A stretch of 64,000 nucleotides of DNA from Magnetococcales bacterium (GCA_015232395.1 JADFZT010000003.1:1-64000); one strand, 5' to 3'. Numbered from the stretch's first letter, positions 35,894-45,604 are shown. The notes: generated from the sequence alone by a model not told the origin. Made by a program: numbers and translations.

Positions 35894-36967
35894 TCAGAGG
35901 CGGACGTGGCTTGACCGGTTCAGGGTCTGAAGGGCTTCTGGGCCATCGTCAATGTGGTAGCGGGTGAAGGGGAAGCCGGTCTTTTCGAAGAAACGCTGCC
36001 AGCCAATCCGATCGATCCACTCGCCGATCCGCTCCCAAGGCTTACCACCTTCTCTGTAGGCCTCGATGATCTTCTTCACCGCCTCACCCACTTCGGGCCA
36101 ACGGGGAGGATTGTTGGGCAGACCCCAAACAGCCAGCTTTTGCAGGGCAGGGCCGCCGCGGGTGTTGGCCATTTTACCACCCACCCAGATGGAGAGCGTG
36201 TCGGTATCGGAGTCGCGGATTTCCATGCTGGGGCACTGGCCGTGGCAGGCGCCGCAATACATGCATTTTTCCTCAACCACCTCAACGGTCTGGTTGCCGT
36301 CCACAACTGTCGGACGAATCGCCGCAGCCGGACAGATGGCGACCACCTTGGGCAACTCACAGATCTGCATGTTGTTGTGGTCGATGCGCGGGGGATGATG
36401 GTGCTGCACGATGATGGAGATATCCCCTTGGCTGGCGCAGTTGATCTGGCAGCAGGAGGTGGAAATTTTCACCCGGTTGGGGAGATTTTCGTTCTTGAAG
36501 TCGTCGATCAACTCATCCAACAGCGCCTTCACCGCACCAGCGGCGTCGGAGCCAGGCAGGTTGCAGTGGAGCCAACCCTGGGTGCAGACCACGTTGGAGA
36601 CCGAAGGACCGGTACCACCGATGGGAAAGCCCAGCTCCTTTTCGACGGCATTGATCAGGTCATCCAGCTGGCTTTCGTCGTCACACAAAAACTCGACGTT
36701 GCTGCGGGTGGTGAAACGGATGAAGCCCTTGGAATATTTATCAGCGATGTCACACATATGGCGGACAGTGGCTGCACTCAATGTCCGGGGGGAACCACCA
36801 CGTACGGTATAGAGCTTGTCGCCGCTCTCGGCTACATGCACCAGAACGCCGGGACGAACCCGCTCATGATAGTCCCATTTGCCATAGTTCGCGGTCATGG
36901 CAGGATGGAGCATTTTGGTATAGTCGGGAGCACCTTGATCCCGAGGTGCCATTTGCGTATTGCTCAT
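35894..36967 (-). CDS. dsrB: Dissimilatory sulfite reductase beta subunit DsrB
   Basis: 357 residues. Sirohaem/[4Fe-4S] binding region with CTQGWLHCNLPGSD and STSCCQINCASQGD, an inserted ferredoxin domain (CPAAAI and EEKCMYCGACHGQCPSM), and the conserved core GGKMANTRGGPALQKLA. Partner of DsrA in the alpha2-beta2 enzyme that, in this genomic context, oxidises protein-bound sulfur to sulfite. 59 nt downstream of dsrA. Confidence 0.96.
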   Translation of the reverse strand: MSNTQMAPRDQGAPDYTKMLHPAMTANYGKWDYHERVRPGVLVHVAESGDKLYTVRGGSPRTLSAATVRHMCDIADKYSKGFIRFTTRSNVEFLCDDESQLDDLINAVEKELGFPIGGTGPSVSNVVCTQGWLHCNLPGSDAAGAVKALLDELIDDFKNENLPNRVKISTSCCQINCASQGDISIIVQHHHPPRIDHNNMQICELPKVVAICPAAAIRPTVVDGNQTVEVVEEKCMYCGACHGQCPSMEIRDSDTDTLSIWVGGKMANTRGGPALQKLAVWGLPNNPPRWPEVGEAVKKIIEAYREGGKPWERIGEWIDRIGWQRFFEKTGFPFTRYHIDDGPEALQTLNRSSHVRL

Positions 36968-37026
36968 GTTTTCTCAGTCCTCTTAATGTTCATGAATACT
37001 GGCTAACCGATTCGGTACCCCTGGAA

Positions 37027-38310
37027 TCAGGAGGCCGCCTCGGTGGATTCCACTTCACGGTTCCAGACGGGAGGATCCTGATTCTGCTCTCCATCGAAAC
37101 GGCCGGGAGCCAGCTCCTCGAACTTGATGTAGGTGCTGGTACGGGGGGCGCGGACCATCTGTACGTCGGGCTCAATGCCAACACCCTTGAGGAAGGTGGC
37201 CATACCAACGCGCTTGATGAACTCACCAATCCGCTCGTGATCCATACCGTTGTCGTTCCAGAATTCCCAAATCCGATCAATGAAGTCGGTGAGGGCCACC
37301 AAGTCTTCGTCGGTTTCCAACTTCATGAAGGGCACCAGCACCGAACCCAGGGTGTCACCCACGATCAGGGTACGCTTGCCGCCCAACAGCACGGTTACGC
37401 CACGATCCTTACCGGGTTTCAGGGCCTTGTGCATGACGTTGATGCAGTGCATGCAGCGGACGCACTCGTCGTTGTCAACCAAAAGCTCTTTTTTGTCGGT
37501 GTCGACGGAGAGGCAGTTGGTGGGGCAGCGGGTGAGGACGTTGTCGATGAGATATTTGATACCCTTGTCATCGATAAACTCAGCCACTTTCTCCTGATTG
37601 ACCTGCATCGGCCCGCGCCAGGTACCCATGAGGGGCATGTCGGAGCGCTGCATGGAGTTGGCGCAGTCGTTGGCGCAACCGGAGAGTTTGAATTTGAACT
37701 TGTAGACGAACTCGGGACGATGGAGATACTCAATGAAGGTGTCGGTGATGTGCTTGGTGGCTTTCAGGGTGTCGTAGCAAGCCATCTCACAGCGGGCCGG
37801 ACCCACACAGCACTGCAGGGTACGCATGGCGGCACCGGAGCCACCCATATCCCAACCGTCGTTCATCAGCGCTTCGGAGGCTTTGAAGGTGTTTTCGTTG
37901 TCAAAGCCCAAGAGCAGAATGTCGCCACTCATGCCGTGGAGCTGAAGGATGCCTGCACCAAATTCTTCACTGTGGTCAGCCAGGTTGCGCAGGGCAGCGG
38001 TGGAATAGTGCCAGCCGGAAGGCTCAATGATGCGGATGGTGTGGAACTGGGCGATGTCAGGATATTTATCCGCCTTTTCGGAGAGACGCGCAATCACGCC
38101 GCCGCCGTAGCCAGGCACGTTCAGGATGGTGCCCTGCCAATAGTTCCAACGGTTTTGATAAGACTCTTCCAGCTGATTGAGAAGCTGACCCACTTGGGGA
38201 CGCGTCTCAGACCAATTTTTCAGATCGGTCACGAAGCTCGGCCAGGGACCGGACTCCAATTCGTTCAACATCGGGGTGTTCAAAGGCTGTTTCTGGGCAT
38301 TCTGGGTCAT
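37027..38310 (-). CDS. dsrA: Dissimilatory sulfite reductase alpha subunit DsrA
   Basis: About 427 residues: LNELESGPWPSFVTDLKNW at the N-terminus, sirohaem-cluster cysteines in CCVGPARCEMACYD and FKLSGCANDCANSMQRSD, a ferredoxin domain (CPTNCLS and CVRCMHCINVM), and LLGGKRTLIVGDTLGSVLVPFMKL. ATG at 38310 has GAGGAG 7 nt upstream; the longer frame to 38355 lacks family similarity. First gene of dsrABL, about 550 nt from the divergent ankyrin gene, with an A/T-rich upstream region (38440-38510) that probably holds the promoter. Confidence 0.96.
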   Translation of the reverse strand: MTQNAQKQPLNTPMLNELESGPWPSFVTDLKNWSETRPQVGQLLNQLEESYQNRWNYWQGTILNVPGYGGGVIARLSEKADKYPDIAQFHTIRIIEPSGWHYSTAALRNLADHSEEFGAGILQLHGMSGDILLLGFDNENTFKASEALMNDGWDMGGSGAAMRTLQCCVGPARCEMACYDTLKATKHITDTFIEYLHRPEFVYKFKFKLSGCANDCANSMQRSDMPLMGTWRGPMQVNQEKVAEFIDDKGIKYLIDNVLTRCPTNCLSVDTDKKELLVDNDECVRCMHCINVMHKALKPGKDRGVTVLLGGKRTLIVGDTLGSVLVPFMKLETDEDLVALTDFIDRIWEFWNDNGMDHERIGEFIKRVGMATFLKGVGIEPDVQMVRAPRTSTYIKFEELAPGRFDGEQNQDPPVWNREVESTEAAS

Positions 38311-38725
38311 GTGACACTCCTCTAGATCGTCTCTTGGCGGACTGGGGACCGCCAACTTCTCCCTCTATCCGGAACGCTTCTCTCTCGGATTACGAAACAA
38401 AATTCAGACAAATTCAGGGGATCTTACCTGGGGATTGGCCCTCAGACAATATGAAAATAACGATATTCTAATTTAATTTTGCAAATATAAGAATAAAATA
38501 AATTAATCATGAGAAGAGATCCTGTATCCAGCAACCACCCGACACCTCTTCAGAATCGTGACTCACCCCTTCCCCAGCCCCCTCCCTTCCCCTGACCAAA
38601 CCGGAAAAATCAGCCCCACCCTGGTCCATTTTGCCCCCTCACCCCCTCTTCCCCCTCTGCTCAGGCAATAGATATAATCTTGCAATACATTGAAATATAT
38701 CATTAAATTCAAACACAAAAGAGCC
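38311..38725. other. Divergent regulatory region between dsrA and the ankyrin gene
   Basis: No gene. 38440-38515 is very A/T-rich with TATTCT ... AGAATA arms (about 38464-38495) and an ATTCTAAT motif that also occurs just downstream of the dsrE promoter. The right part leads into a sigma-54 promoter. Confidence 0.5.
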
Positions 38726-38741
38726 CGGCACACCCTTTGCA
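38726..38741 (+). promoter_or_regulatory. Sigma-54 promoter upstream of the ankyrin-repeat gene
   Basis: CGGCACACCCTTTGCA matches TGGCACGNNNNTTGCA at 14 of the 16 positions counting N as matching, with exact GG-GC spacing. It lies about 125 nt before the ATG of the exported ankyrin protein. The A/T-rich tract just upstream would suit IHF bending. Sigma-54 use implies an enhancer-binding activator. Confidence 0.72.
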
Positions 38742-38865
38742 TTAAAACAGACATATCCAGCCATCAATCCAATTAACCCACACCGGATCCGGCCACGACA
38801 GCCGATCATGTCGAATCCGAATTTTGGCGATATTTGCCAAGCTGGTAGCCGCAAGGAGACAGAAC

Positions 38866-39255
38866 ATGAAGAGGATAACCGGACTGCTCTTGATCATTCC
38901 AGGCCTGATGCTCTCAAGCTTTGTCAGTCTCAAAGCCGATGAACAACCCAATCAGACCAATGAGCGAACGGTTCCTATTGAACGGGCCTCGGCTCTCTCT
39001 CTCGATTCGGAGATGGTGGAAACCCTCCTGACTCGCGGCGGGGATCCCGATACCGTTGATCTCAGGGGTAGAACACCTCTGATGTGGGCAGCGGAAAACG
39101 GTCGGGCTGAGTTGGCCAACCGTCTGATCAATGCCGGGGCGGATGTGCATCTACGAGATTGGTGGGGCCATAACGCCCTCAGCCTCGCCATCGGCAACAA
39201 TCACCGGGAGGTGATCACCCTGCTTTTAGAGCATTCTGCGGATTTTTCCGCCTGA
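38866..39255 (+). CDS. Exported ankyrin-repeat protein
   Basis: 129 residues: signal peptide (MKRITGLLLIIPGLMLSSFV) cleaved near LKA-DEQ, then about three ankyrin repeats (DLRGRTPLMWAAENGRAELANRLINAGADV and HNALSLAIGNNHREVITLLLEH). Ankyrin repeats bind proteins; in bacterial periplasm small ones often pair with catalase- or oxidase-type enzymes, but no partner is adjacent. ATG with AAGGAGA 7 nt upstream. Preceded by a sigma-54 promoter and followed by a strong intrinsic terminator, so it is monocistronic. Confidence 0.9.
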   Translation: MKRITGLLLIIPGLMLSSFVSLKADEQPNQTNERTVPIERASALSLDSEMVETLLTRGGDPDTVDLRGRTPLMWAAENGRAELANRLINAGADVHLRDWWGHNALSLAIGNNHREVITLLLEHSADFSA

Positions 39256-39295
39256 CTTGCCTCATTTCCAAAGTCGTAACCCATGACCCCTCCGA

Positions 39296-39340
39296 GGGGG
39301 CCATCAGGTGAAGTCGTGCCGGGTGGCCCCCTTTTTATTT
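39296..39340 (+). terminator. Intrinsic terminator of the ankyrin gene
   Basis: GGGGGCCA (39296-39303) pairs with TGGCCCCC (39324-39331), followed by TTTTTATTT. About 40 nt after the stop codon. Confidence 0.88.
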
Positions 39341-39418
39341 CCCTCTCCTGCCAAACAGCCCCTCCCCTCTCTCTTTAAATCTCTCCTCTGATCTCTGACC
39401 TTTTCCATCTCTCCCCTG

Positions 39419-40030
39419 TCAAAGCCATCCCTGGCGAATGAGGGTGCCCTGCCACTTGAGACCGGTTTGTCCCACTTTCAGAACACTGTTCATCAGGTAC
39501 GGCACCGGTTCGGTCTCACCATGGGGAAGGAGGTGGATATGCTTGCGCCGCAACGTACCGGTCTCCCCCGTCGCCTTCAGATCCTCGATCAGATGGCTGG
39601 CTATGCGCTCCCGCTCCGTGGGATCAGCCAGATAGACGCCATCCAAAACCTCCTGATTCAACAACACCTCTTCAGGCTGTTGAAGGTGACGGCTCGCGCT
39701 TTTACTCAACATATCGGGATAGGTGGAAAGGAGGGATTTAACCGCCAGCTCTTTAGGAAAGGCCACGAACACCAACGGCTCGGCATCCTTGATAAAATCA
39801 TATTCCGCCCGCCGCTGATTGATCCGCTTGGCAGCCCGGGTGATAAAAAAAGGCGGTATAAAGGGCACAATCCAGGTCAAATAGTGAATCTCAGGCCACG
39901 GCCCGGAAGCTTCGGCAATGGCAAACTGCAACAACAAAATCGACCCCCCCACCACCACCGTTGCGACCGGTGGATTGCTGACAACCGCTTCCAGCAATGA
40001 GGCGGAACCAGATTTATTACGCTCACTCAT
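39419..40030 (-). CDS. Small membrane protein of unknown function
   Basis: 203 residues with two membrane helices (VATVVVGGSILLLQFAIAEA and YLTWIVPFIPPFFIT) and a soluble C-terminus ending KHIHLLPHGETEPVPYLMNSVLKVGQTG. No family recognised. Its ATG overlaps the stop of the GGDEF/EAL gene by 4 nt (ATGA), so the two are translationally coupled and probably act together. Confidence 0.7.
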   Translation of the reverse strand: MSERNKSGSASLLEAVVSNPPVATVVVGGSILLLQFAIAEASGPWPEIHYLTWIVPFIPPFFITRAAKRINQRRAEYDFIKDAEPLVFVAFPKELAVKSLLSTYPDMLSKSASRHLQQPEEVLLNQEVLDGVYLADPTERERIASHLIEDLKATGETGTLRRKHIHLLPHGETEPVPYLMNSVLKVGQTGLKWQGTLIRQGWL

Positions 40031-42237
40031 TTGCGCGCCCCATGCTTTGCCAAAAAGGCTTCGAAGGCCTCTTCAGCCAGGGGACGGCTATAATGATAAC
40101 CCTGAATCTGGTCACACCCCATCCCCCGGAGCAGCTCCAGCTGAGGGGCCTCCTCCACCCCCTCGGCAATCACCTTGAGACGGATGGCATGACCCAACTG
40201 CACCACGGCGTTGCAGATGGCCCCACTCTCCGAATCCTCTCCCAGATCCCGGACAAAGGATTGATCGATCTTGACCTTGTCCACCGGAAACCGTTTGAGA
40301 TAGGCCAGAGAGGAATAACCGGTGCCAAAATCGTCGATGGAGAGCCTGAGCCCCAAGCTGTGGAGGGCTTTCAGAGTGGCGATGGTGGTATTGGCGTCGT
40401 GCATGGCAACACTTTCGGTAATCTCCAACTCCAAATAGTCCGGATCAAGCCCACTCTCCTCAAGGATACGTCCAACCCCTTTCACCAGATCCGCCTCACC
40501 AAACTGCACCGAGGAAAGATTGACCGCCACCCGCAACGGCTTAAGTCCCTGCCTTTGCCAGGATTTGTTATGGCGACAGGCGGTCTTGAGCACCCACCAC
40601 CCCAAAGGCACGATCAATCCGCTCTCTTCCGCCAGGGGAATAAACCGCCCCGGGGAAATCATGCCTCTTTCCGGATGCTGCCAACGCACCAGAGCTTCCA
40701 TCCCGGAAAGCTGACCTGTCGCCAGATCCATCTGGGGTTGATAGTGGACCCGAAACTGCTCTTCCTCCAAAGCCCGGCGCAGATCCCCCAGCAGTTTGTG
40801 CCGCTCCCGGGCCTCCTCGTCCATTCCCCCTTCATAAAAACGATAGCCGTCACGGCTGTCAGCCTTGGCACGAAACATGGCAAGGTCGGCAAAATGGACC
40901 AGACGCCCCCCCTCCCGGTGATCGCTGGGGTAGACGCTGACCCCGATGGAAAAGGCCACGTCCAGGGGATTGTCCCGAATCAGAAAGGATTCCGAGAGGT
41001 GATCGCGTATTTCCTGTACCCGATCGACAATTTCGGCAATCGAGCCCAGCCCGGAAAGAATGCCTGCAAAGACATCGCCGCTGTGACGGGCCACAGTGGT
41101 GGCCGCCGGAAAGCTCTCCTTCAGGCGCACAGCCACCGCTTTGAGCAGATCATCCCCCCCATCCCGACCCAAGGCCTGGTTGACCTCCTTGAATCGATCC
41201 AGGCCAATAAACAAAATCGCCACCAGCTTTTGGCCACTGCGCGCCGCCACCAAAGCCCGATCCAGACGATCCTGAAACAGTGCCCGGTTGGGCAGTTCCG
41301 TCAGGGTATCGAAGTTGGATTGTTTAAGAAGCTGCTCCTCATAATATTTTCGCTCCGTCACATCCAGACCATAAAGATTGAGATAGCCCGACTCAGTCAC
41401 CGGAGCCAGCTGGATGGAAAAGGTCCGCTCCCCACAAATCAACTCCAGCTCCTTACCGGAGCCACATTTAAGACAATCCTCCGCCACCCAACGCCACTCT
41501 CCGGGAAGACACTCCCCCTCCTGGACTTTCCAGGTGTCCAGCAGTGGGGCACTGGCACCATTGGCAAAAATCAGCCGCCCCTCTCCATCCACCCGCAAGA
41601 CCGGATTGGCGTTCTCCTCGGGAAACCGCGCCAGACTACGAATTTCCGCTTCAGCTCGGGCCTTTTCGGTTATATCCGAGCCATACACATTGACATAATC
41701 GGCATCCAGAACCGACACCAAGTGGAGGGAATAGAGCCGATCATCGCAGGATACCGATAGCTCCTGACTCTTTCTGGAACCAAAGGCTGCCACCACCGCT
41801 TCCAAAAATGCCCCCGAAACCTTCTCCCCTTGAGCCGCCTTCAAGGTGCGCAACAACAAATCACTGGCGGAGTTGGCATAAAGCAAAATGCCATCGCTTC
41901 CCACACGCAGAACCGGATTGGTGTTTTCCTCGGGAAACCGGGCCAAACTCTGAATGCGCTCTTCCGCCACACCCCGACTTTCGATTTCTGCATCCAGAAC
42001 ATCGGTGGTGACTGTCAAGGCGACCTGTTTCTTTTGGACTTTGCGAAACAGACGCAAAATCTGCAAAACCAGGAGTATCACCCCCCCCGCAATCACCACC
42101 AAAGAGCTCATCAGAGCGGTATGGACCTCCTCAAGCCAAGCCGGATGGATGGGCCAGGCCGCCAGCCAAGCCACCACCGCAGCCACCCCGATCACCCCGA
42201 GAATCATCAATACCCACCACACCTGACGGCGCATCAT
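40027..42237 (-). CDS. Membrane PAS-PAS-GGDEF-EAL protein, probable cyclic di-GMP phosphodiesterase
   Basis: About 736 residues. Two membrane helices (10-30 and 45-65) are followed by two PAS domains that share the repeated entry RFPEEN(T/A)NPVLRV, then a GGDEF domain with the degenerate active site HSGDVFAG and an intact EAL domain (EALVRW, NLSSVQF, ELEITES, DDFGTGYSS, IDQSFV, AEGVE). The degenerate GGDEF is unlikely to make cyclic di-GMP and may regulate; the EAL should hydrolyse it. ATG at 42237 with GGAG 6 nt upstream. Translationally coupled to a small membrane protein. Confidence 0.93.
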   Translation of the reverse strand: MMRRQVWWVLMILGVIGVAAVVAWLAAWPIHPAWLEEVHTALMSSLVVIAGGVILLVLQILRLFRKVQKKQVALTVTTDVLDAEIESRGVAEERIQSLARFPEENTNPVLRVGSDGILLYANSASDLLLRTLKAAQGEKVSGAFLEAVVAAFGSRKSQELSVSCDDRLYSLHLVSVLDADYVNVYGSDITEKARAEAEIRSLARFPEENANPVLRVDGEGRLIFANGASAPLLDTWKVQEGECLPGEWRWVAEDCLKCGSGKELELICGERTFSIQLAPVTESGYLNLYGLDVTERKYYEEQLLKQSNFDTLTELPNRALFQDRLDRALVAARSGQKLVAILFIGLDRFKEVNQALGRDGGDDLLKAVAVRLKESFPAATTVARHSGDVFAGILSGLGSIAEIVDRVQEIRDHLSESFLIRDNPLDVAFSIGVSVYPSDHREGGRLVHFADLAMFRAKADSRDGYRFYEGGMDEEARERHKLLGDLRRALEEEQFRVHYQPQMDLATGQLSGMEALVRWQHPERGMISPGRFIPLAEESGLIVPLGWWVLKTACRHNKSWQRQGLKPLRVAVNLSSVQFGEADLVKGVGRILEESGLDPDYLELEITESVAMHDANTTIATLKALHSLGLRLSIDDFGTGYSSLAYLKRFPVDKVKIDQSFVRDLGEDSESGAICNAVVQLGHAIRLKVIAEGVEEAPQLELLRGMGCDQIQGYHYSRPLAEEAFEAFLAKHGARK

Positions 42238-42595
42238 GTCACACTCCACTGGGCTAAAAGGGATTTATCCAAATGCATCATTGGGTTCCACCGCACAAAA
42301 AATAGTGACAAAAAGCAATCTGCAAACTTTTCGACCATACTATACCGGATGACAAAAACGAAACAGGCTCCAAGAAGATTGAAAAACCAACGAACAGGAT
42401 TTATCCCGCTGGAATCATCATCAATAGAGGTGGAGCAAACTGGATTGGCTGGGAAGGGAGGGAGCCAAGGAAAGGATAGAGCGATCCATCGGCTGGACCC
42501 GAGGGAAAGAGTCTGGCGACGACGGCAGCCATCCCTATAGAGAGATAGAGAGCTGCTGAGGGTGAAAATCAAAACCAGTGAGGGAGGAATCTCCG
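42238..42595. other. Intergenic region between two signalling genes
   Basis: No gene recognised on either strand and no clear promoter picked. Confidence 0.45.
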
Positions 42596-45067
42596 CTACA
42601 GCTGGCTCAATCCATCACTCTTGGGTGATGGATTTTTTTTAAAGGTGGCCAAATGACGCTCCAACACCGGCATCAGCTCAGCCAGATCCACTGGTTTGAC
42701 CAAAAAATCGACCATTCCCGCTGCCAATGCCTCCCGCCGCCGCTCTGGAAAGGCATCGGCGGAAATACCCACGATGGGAATTTTGGCGGTAGACTCTTCG
42801 GCTTGAATTTTTCGGGTAGCGGAAAGACCATCCATCTGGGGCAGATGAATATCCATCAATATCAAATGGGGTTTCAGCTCCCGGGCCATCGCCACCCCCT
42901 GGAGGCCGTTTTCAGCCACTTCAGCCCCCAAACCCACCTCCCCAAGCACCGCCAGCATCATCTCCCGGTTCATGGGATGATCTTCCACCAGCAGCAAACG
43001 AACATCCGAGCTGAATTGCAGGCCACTCCAGTCAGGCTCTCCAGACCCTTCCATCACCCCCAGTCCGGGAATCAAGGGTAGCTGCACGCTGAAGGTGGTG
43101 CCACGACCCAACTGACTCTCCACCGCCACCGTACCACCCAACACCCGGGCCAGGTTTTTGACAATGGCCAGCCCCAGCCCCACCCCGGCCTCTCCCCGGG
43201 TGATGGAGCCATCCACCTGTTCAAAAGGCTCGAAGATGGTTTCCAGACGGTCCGGCGGAATACCCTTGCCGGTATCCCGAACCACAAGATTCATCAGCCG
43301 ATCTTCTGCCCGGCTCACTTCAATCACCACCTCGCCACCAATGCCGGTAAATTTGACGGCATTACCCACCAGGTTCATGAATATCTGGTTGATTTTGGTT
43401 CGGTCGCTACGAATGGCCGAAGGAAATCCCGGATCGAGGTTAAACCCCAGGCGCACCCCTTTTTCCGCTGCCTTGGATTTATGGACATGAAGCAGGCTCT
43501 GCACCAATAATTGCAGATCCAGCTCCTCTTCCACCACCGCCACCTTGCCCGCTTCGATCTTGGAAAGATCCAGCACATTGCTGATAATTTCGGTGAGATT
43601 GATACCGGAGACCCGAATATTTTCCAGATATTGATGGAATCGATCCGGAATCAACCCCTTGTTTTTGAGTAAAATCTGGGAAAAACCGACAATGGCGTTG
43701 AGGGGTGTGCGAATTTCGTGGCTGACATTGGCCAAAAAGAAGGATTTGGCCCGGTTGGCCGCTTCCGCTGCATCTTTGGCTTCCTTCAAGGCGAGATCCA
43801 CCCGCAGGCGTTCGGTAATATCCCGAAACACCACCACCGCACCCGTGATCTTCCCCTCCTCCCGAACCGGGGTGGAGGTATAGGCGACGGGAAACGAGGT
43901 ACCATCCTTTCGCCAAAACACCTCATCGTCCACATGACGCACAATGCCATCCTTAAATGCCAGATGGATGGGGCACTCGTCCGGTGGATAGGGTCGGCCA
44001 TCGGGATGGGAGTGGTGCATCACCTTATGGGAAAATTGACCCACCAGATCCTCTGTCTGCCAGCCGGTCATCCGCAGAGAGGCGGGATTGACGAATGTGG
44101 TGCGCCCCAACCGATCCACGCCATAGATGCCATCCCCCGCCGCATCCAGCAGCAACTTGTTGCCGTGACTCAACCGCCGGATGGTCTCTTCAGCCTGTTT
44201 GCGTTCGATGAGGCCAGCCAGGGTGTTGGCCATGGAGTGGAGAAAATCTTCTTCCTGGGGATCCCGGATGTGGCCATCCTGGAGATAGAGATTGATCACG
44301 CCATAGAGCTTGTCGCCGGAAAGAATGGGCACACAATAGTGACCGTGGTCCTGCATCCCTTCATATTGGACATCGTGGCGGTGGTCGAGACCATCGGCAA
44401 AAACCAGCTTGCGCTCCTGGGCCGCCCGACCACAGAGACAATAGCCCATGGGAACCCGGGCACAATGGGAAAGCAGGCCAACGTTCAACCCCCGCTGAAC
44501 CGACAGCACCAGCTCGTCACTTTCACAGTCCATCAAAAAAATGGAGCCTCGGGACTGGATGGCAAGCCAGGGAATGGCCAAAATCAGATCCAGCGCCCGC
44601 TTCAGCTGTTCCGTCAGAGTCAGGGGTTCCAGGGCGGTGCGTAACAGGGCGCTGATGGCGATGGTGGATTGCTGAACCTGCTCATTGCGCTCATCCGACC
44701 GTTTGTGCCTGGAAATATCCCGGCAAACAAAGAGAGTGGCCCCCTCCATGGAGGCAAAACGCCGCACATCCACCAGCAGAGTGCGCACCCCCCCGGCTCG
44801 ATCCACAATGCGGGTTTCGATGTTGGCATGATTGCCCTGCTTGAAAGGCCCCTCCTGGTGGGCAAACTCCTGCCCCAGAAGACCAGACACCTTCCCGATG
44901 GCCATGGCCTCTTCCGTTGTGCAGCCAAACACCTCCAGAACATTGGGGCTGACAAAGGTCAAACGGCCTTCGCCGTCGGTCAACAGGAAGGTATCGGAAG
45001 CGTGACTCAGCAACTCCCGGATCAGATCGTTCCCTTCCCCGGCAACATGGGTGACAGACCGGTTCAT
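42596..45067 (-). CDS. Soluble hybrid histidine kinase (PAS-GAF-PAS-HisKA-HATPase-REC)
   Basis: 823 residues, no membrane helix. PAS (about 10-125), GAF (about 145-290, with a Cys/His-rich segment MGYCLCGRAAQ ... HDVQYEGMQDHGHYCVP that could bind a ligand or haem), PAS (300-430, VFWRKDGTSFPVAYTSTP), HisKA with His450 (ANVSHEIRTPLN), HATPase (NLVGNAVKF, DTGKGIP, GVGLGLAIV), and a C-terminal receiver with Asp739 (LILMDIHLPQMDG). No HPt on the chain, so a separate HPt protein is needed. The final codons overlap a terminator-like hairpin. Confidence 0.94.
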   Translation of the reverse strand: MNRSVTHVAGEGNDLIRELLSHASDTFLLTDGEGRLTFVSPNVLEVFGCTTEEAMAIGKVSGLLGQEFAHQEGPFKQGNHANIETRIVDRAGGVRTLLVDVRRFASMEGATLFVCRDISRHKRSDERNEQVQQSTIAISALLRTALEPLTLTEQLKRALDLILAIPWLAIQSRGSIFLMDCESDELVLSVQRGLNVGLLSHCARVPMGYCLCGRAAQERKLVFADGLDHRHDVQYEGMQDHGHYCVPILSGDKLYGVINLYLQDGHIRDPQEEDFLHSMANTLAGLIERKQAEETIRRLSHGNKLLLDAAGDGIYGVDRLGRTTFVNPASLRMTGWQTEDLVGQFSHKVMHHSHPDGRPYPPDECPIHLAFKDGIVRHVDDEVFWRKDGTSFPVAYTSTPVREEGKITGAVVVFRDITERLRVDLALKEAKDAAEAANRAKSFFLANVSHEIRTPLNAIVGFSQILLKNKGLIPDRFHQYLENIRVSGINLTEIISNVLDLSKIEAGKVAVVEEELDLQLLVQSLLHVHKSKAAEKGVRLGFNLDPGFPSAIRSDRTKINQIFMNLVGNAVKFTGIGGEVVIEVSRAEDRLMNLVVRDTGKGIPPDRLETIFEPFEQVDGSITRGEAGVGLGLAIVKNLARVLGGTVAVESQLGRGTTFSVQLPLIPGLGVMEGSGEPDWSGLQFSSDVRLLLVEDHPMNREMMLAVLGEVGLGAEVAENGLQGVAMARELKPHLILMDIHLPQMDGLSATRKIQAEESTAKIPIVGISADAFPERRREALAAGMVDFLVKPVDLAELMPVLERHLATFKKNPSPKSDGLSQL
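42610..42640 (+). terminator. Terminator-like hairpin on the plus strand inside the kinase 3' end
   Basis: ATCCATCAC (42610-42618) pairs with GTGATGGAT (42625-42633) and is followed by eight T on the plus strand. It lies within the last codons of the minus-strand kinase gene, so it would block antisense plus-strand transcription. No plus-strand gene ends here. Confidence 0.5.
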
Positions 45068-45604
45068 GATTCAAACTCCCCCAAAGCCATACGCCTCAAC
45101 CGGCAACCATATTCCCAATGATACAGATAGAGTGTCGGTGGAGAGCTGGAACCTGCCGAGCGCCGCACTTGTGCCCAAACCGCCACGGGAAGAGGATTCC
45201 GGCCCCTGCCGGCGAGGTAAATCTCTGGTATATTGTCGGTTGGATAATAACAAGGAGTACAATCTGGTAGACTGGATGAGGTTAAAAAAAACCGAAAACA
45301 GGACACCGTTCAAAAAACAGGGCACCGTTCAATAGAAGTGGAAGCGCGAAAAAAAACAACCTACCACCGAATATTTGCTGGTGATCAGCCAGTGGGAATC
45401 AATCCCATTCAAAAAATCAAACCCCATTTTTTGCCCTGCCAACCCCTTTCACAACCACTTAACTCTATTCAATTTTTTTATTTAATCAAATGCTATTTTT
45501 AACTATAAAATTTTCCTCGTCCCCAACCGGGATCCTCTCATCACTCTCACATTTCGACACTTTTCCCAACCCAACCATCCCCGAGCCCAACCATTGGTCA
45601 AACC
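45068..45604. other. Divergent intergenic region
   Basis: No gene. An imperfect direct repeat of ACAGG(A/G)CACCGTTCAA occurs around 45298-45331. The strongly A/T-rich stretch 45470-45515 should hold the ABC-F gene promoter. Confidence 0.5.

Noticed and set aside
34018-38325. Long plus-strand open frames opposite dsrL, dsrB and dsrA
   Set aside because: Shadow frames of highly conserved genes in high-GC DNA.
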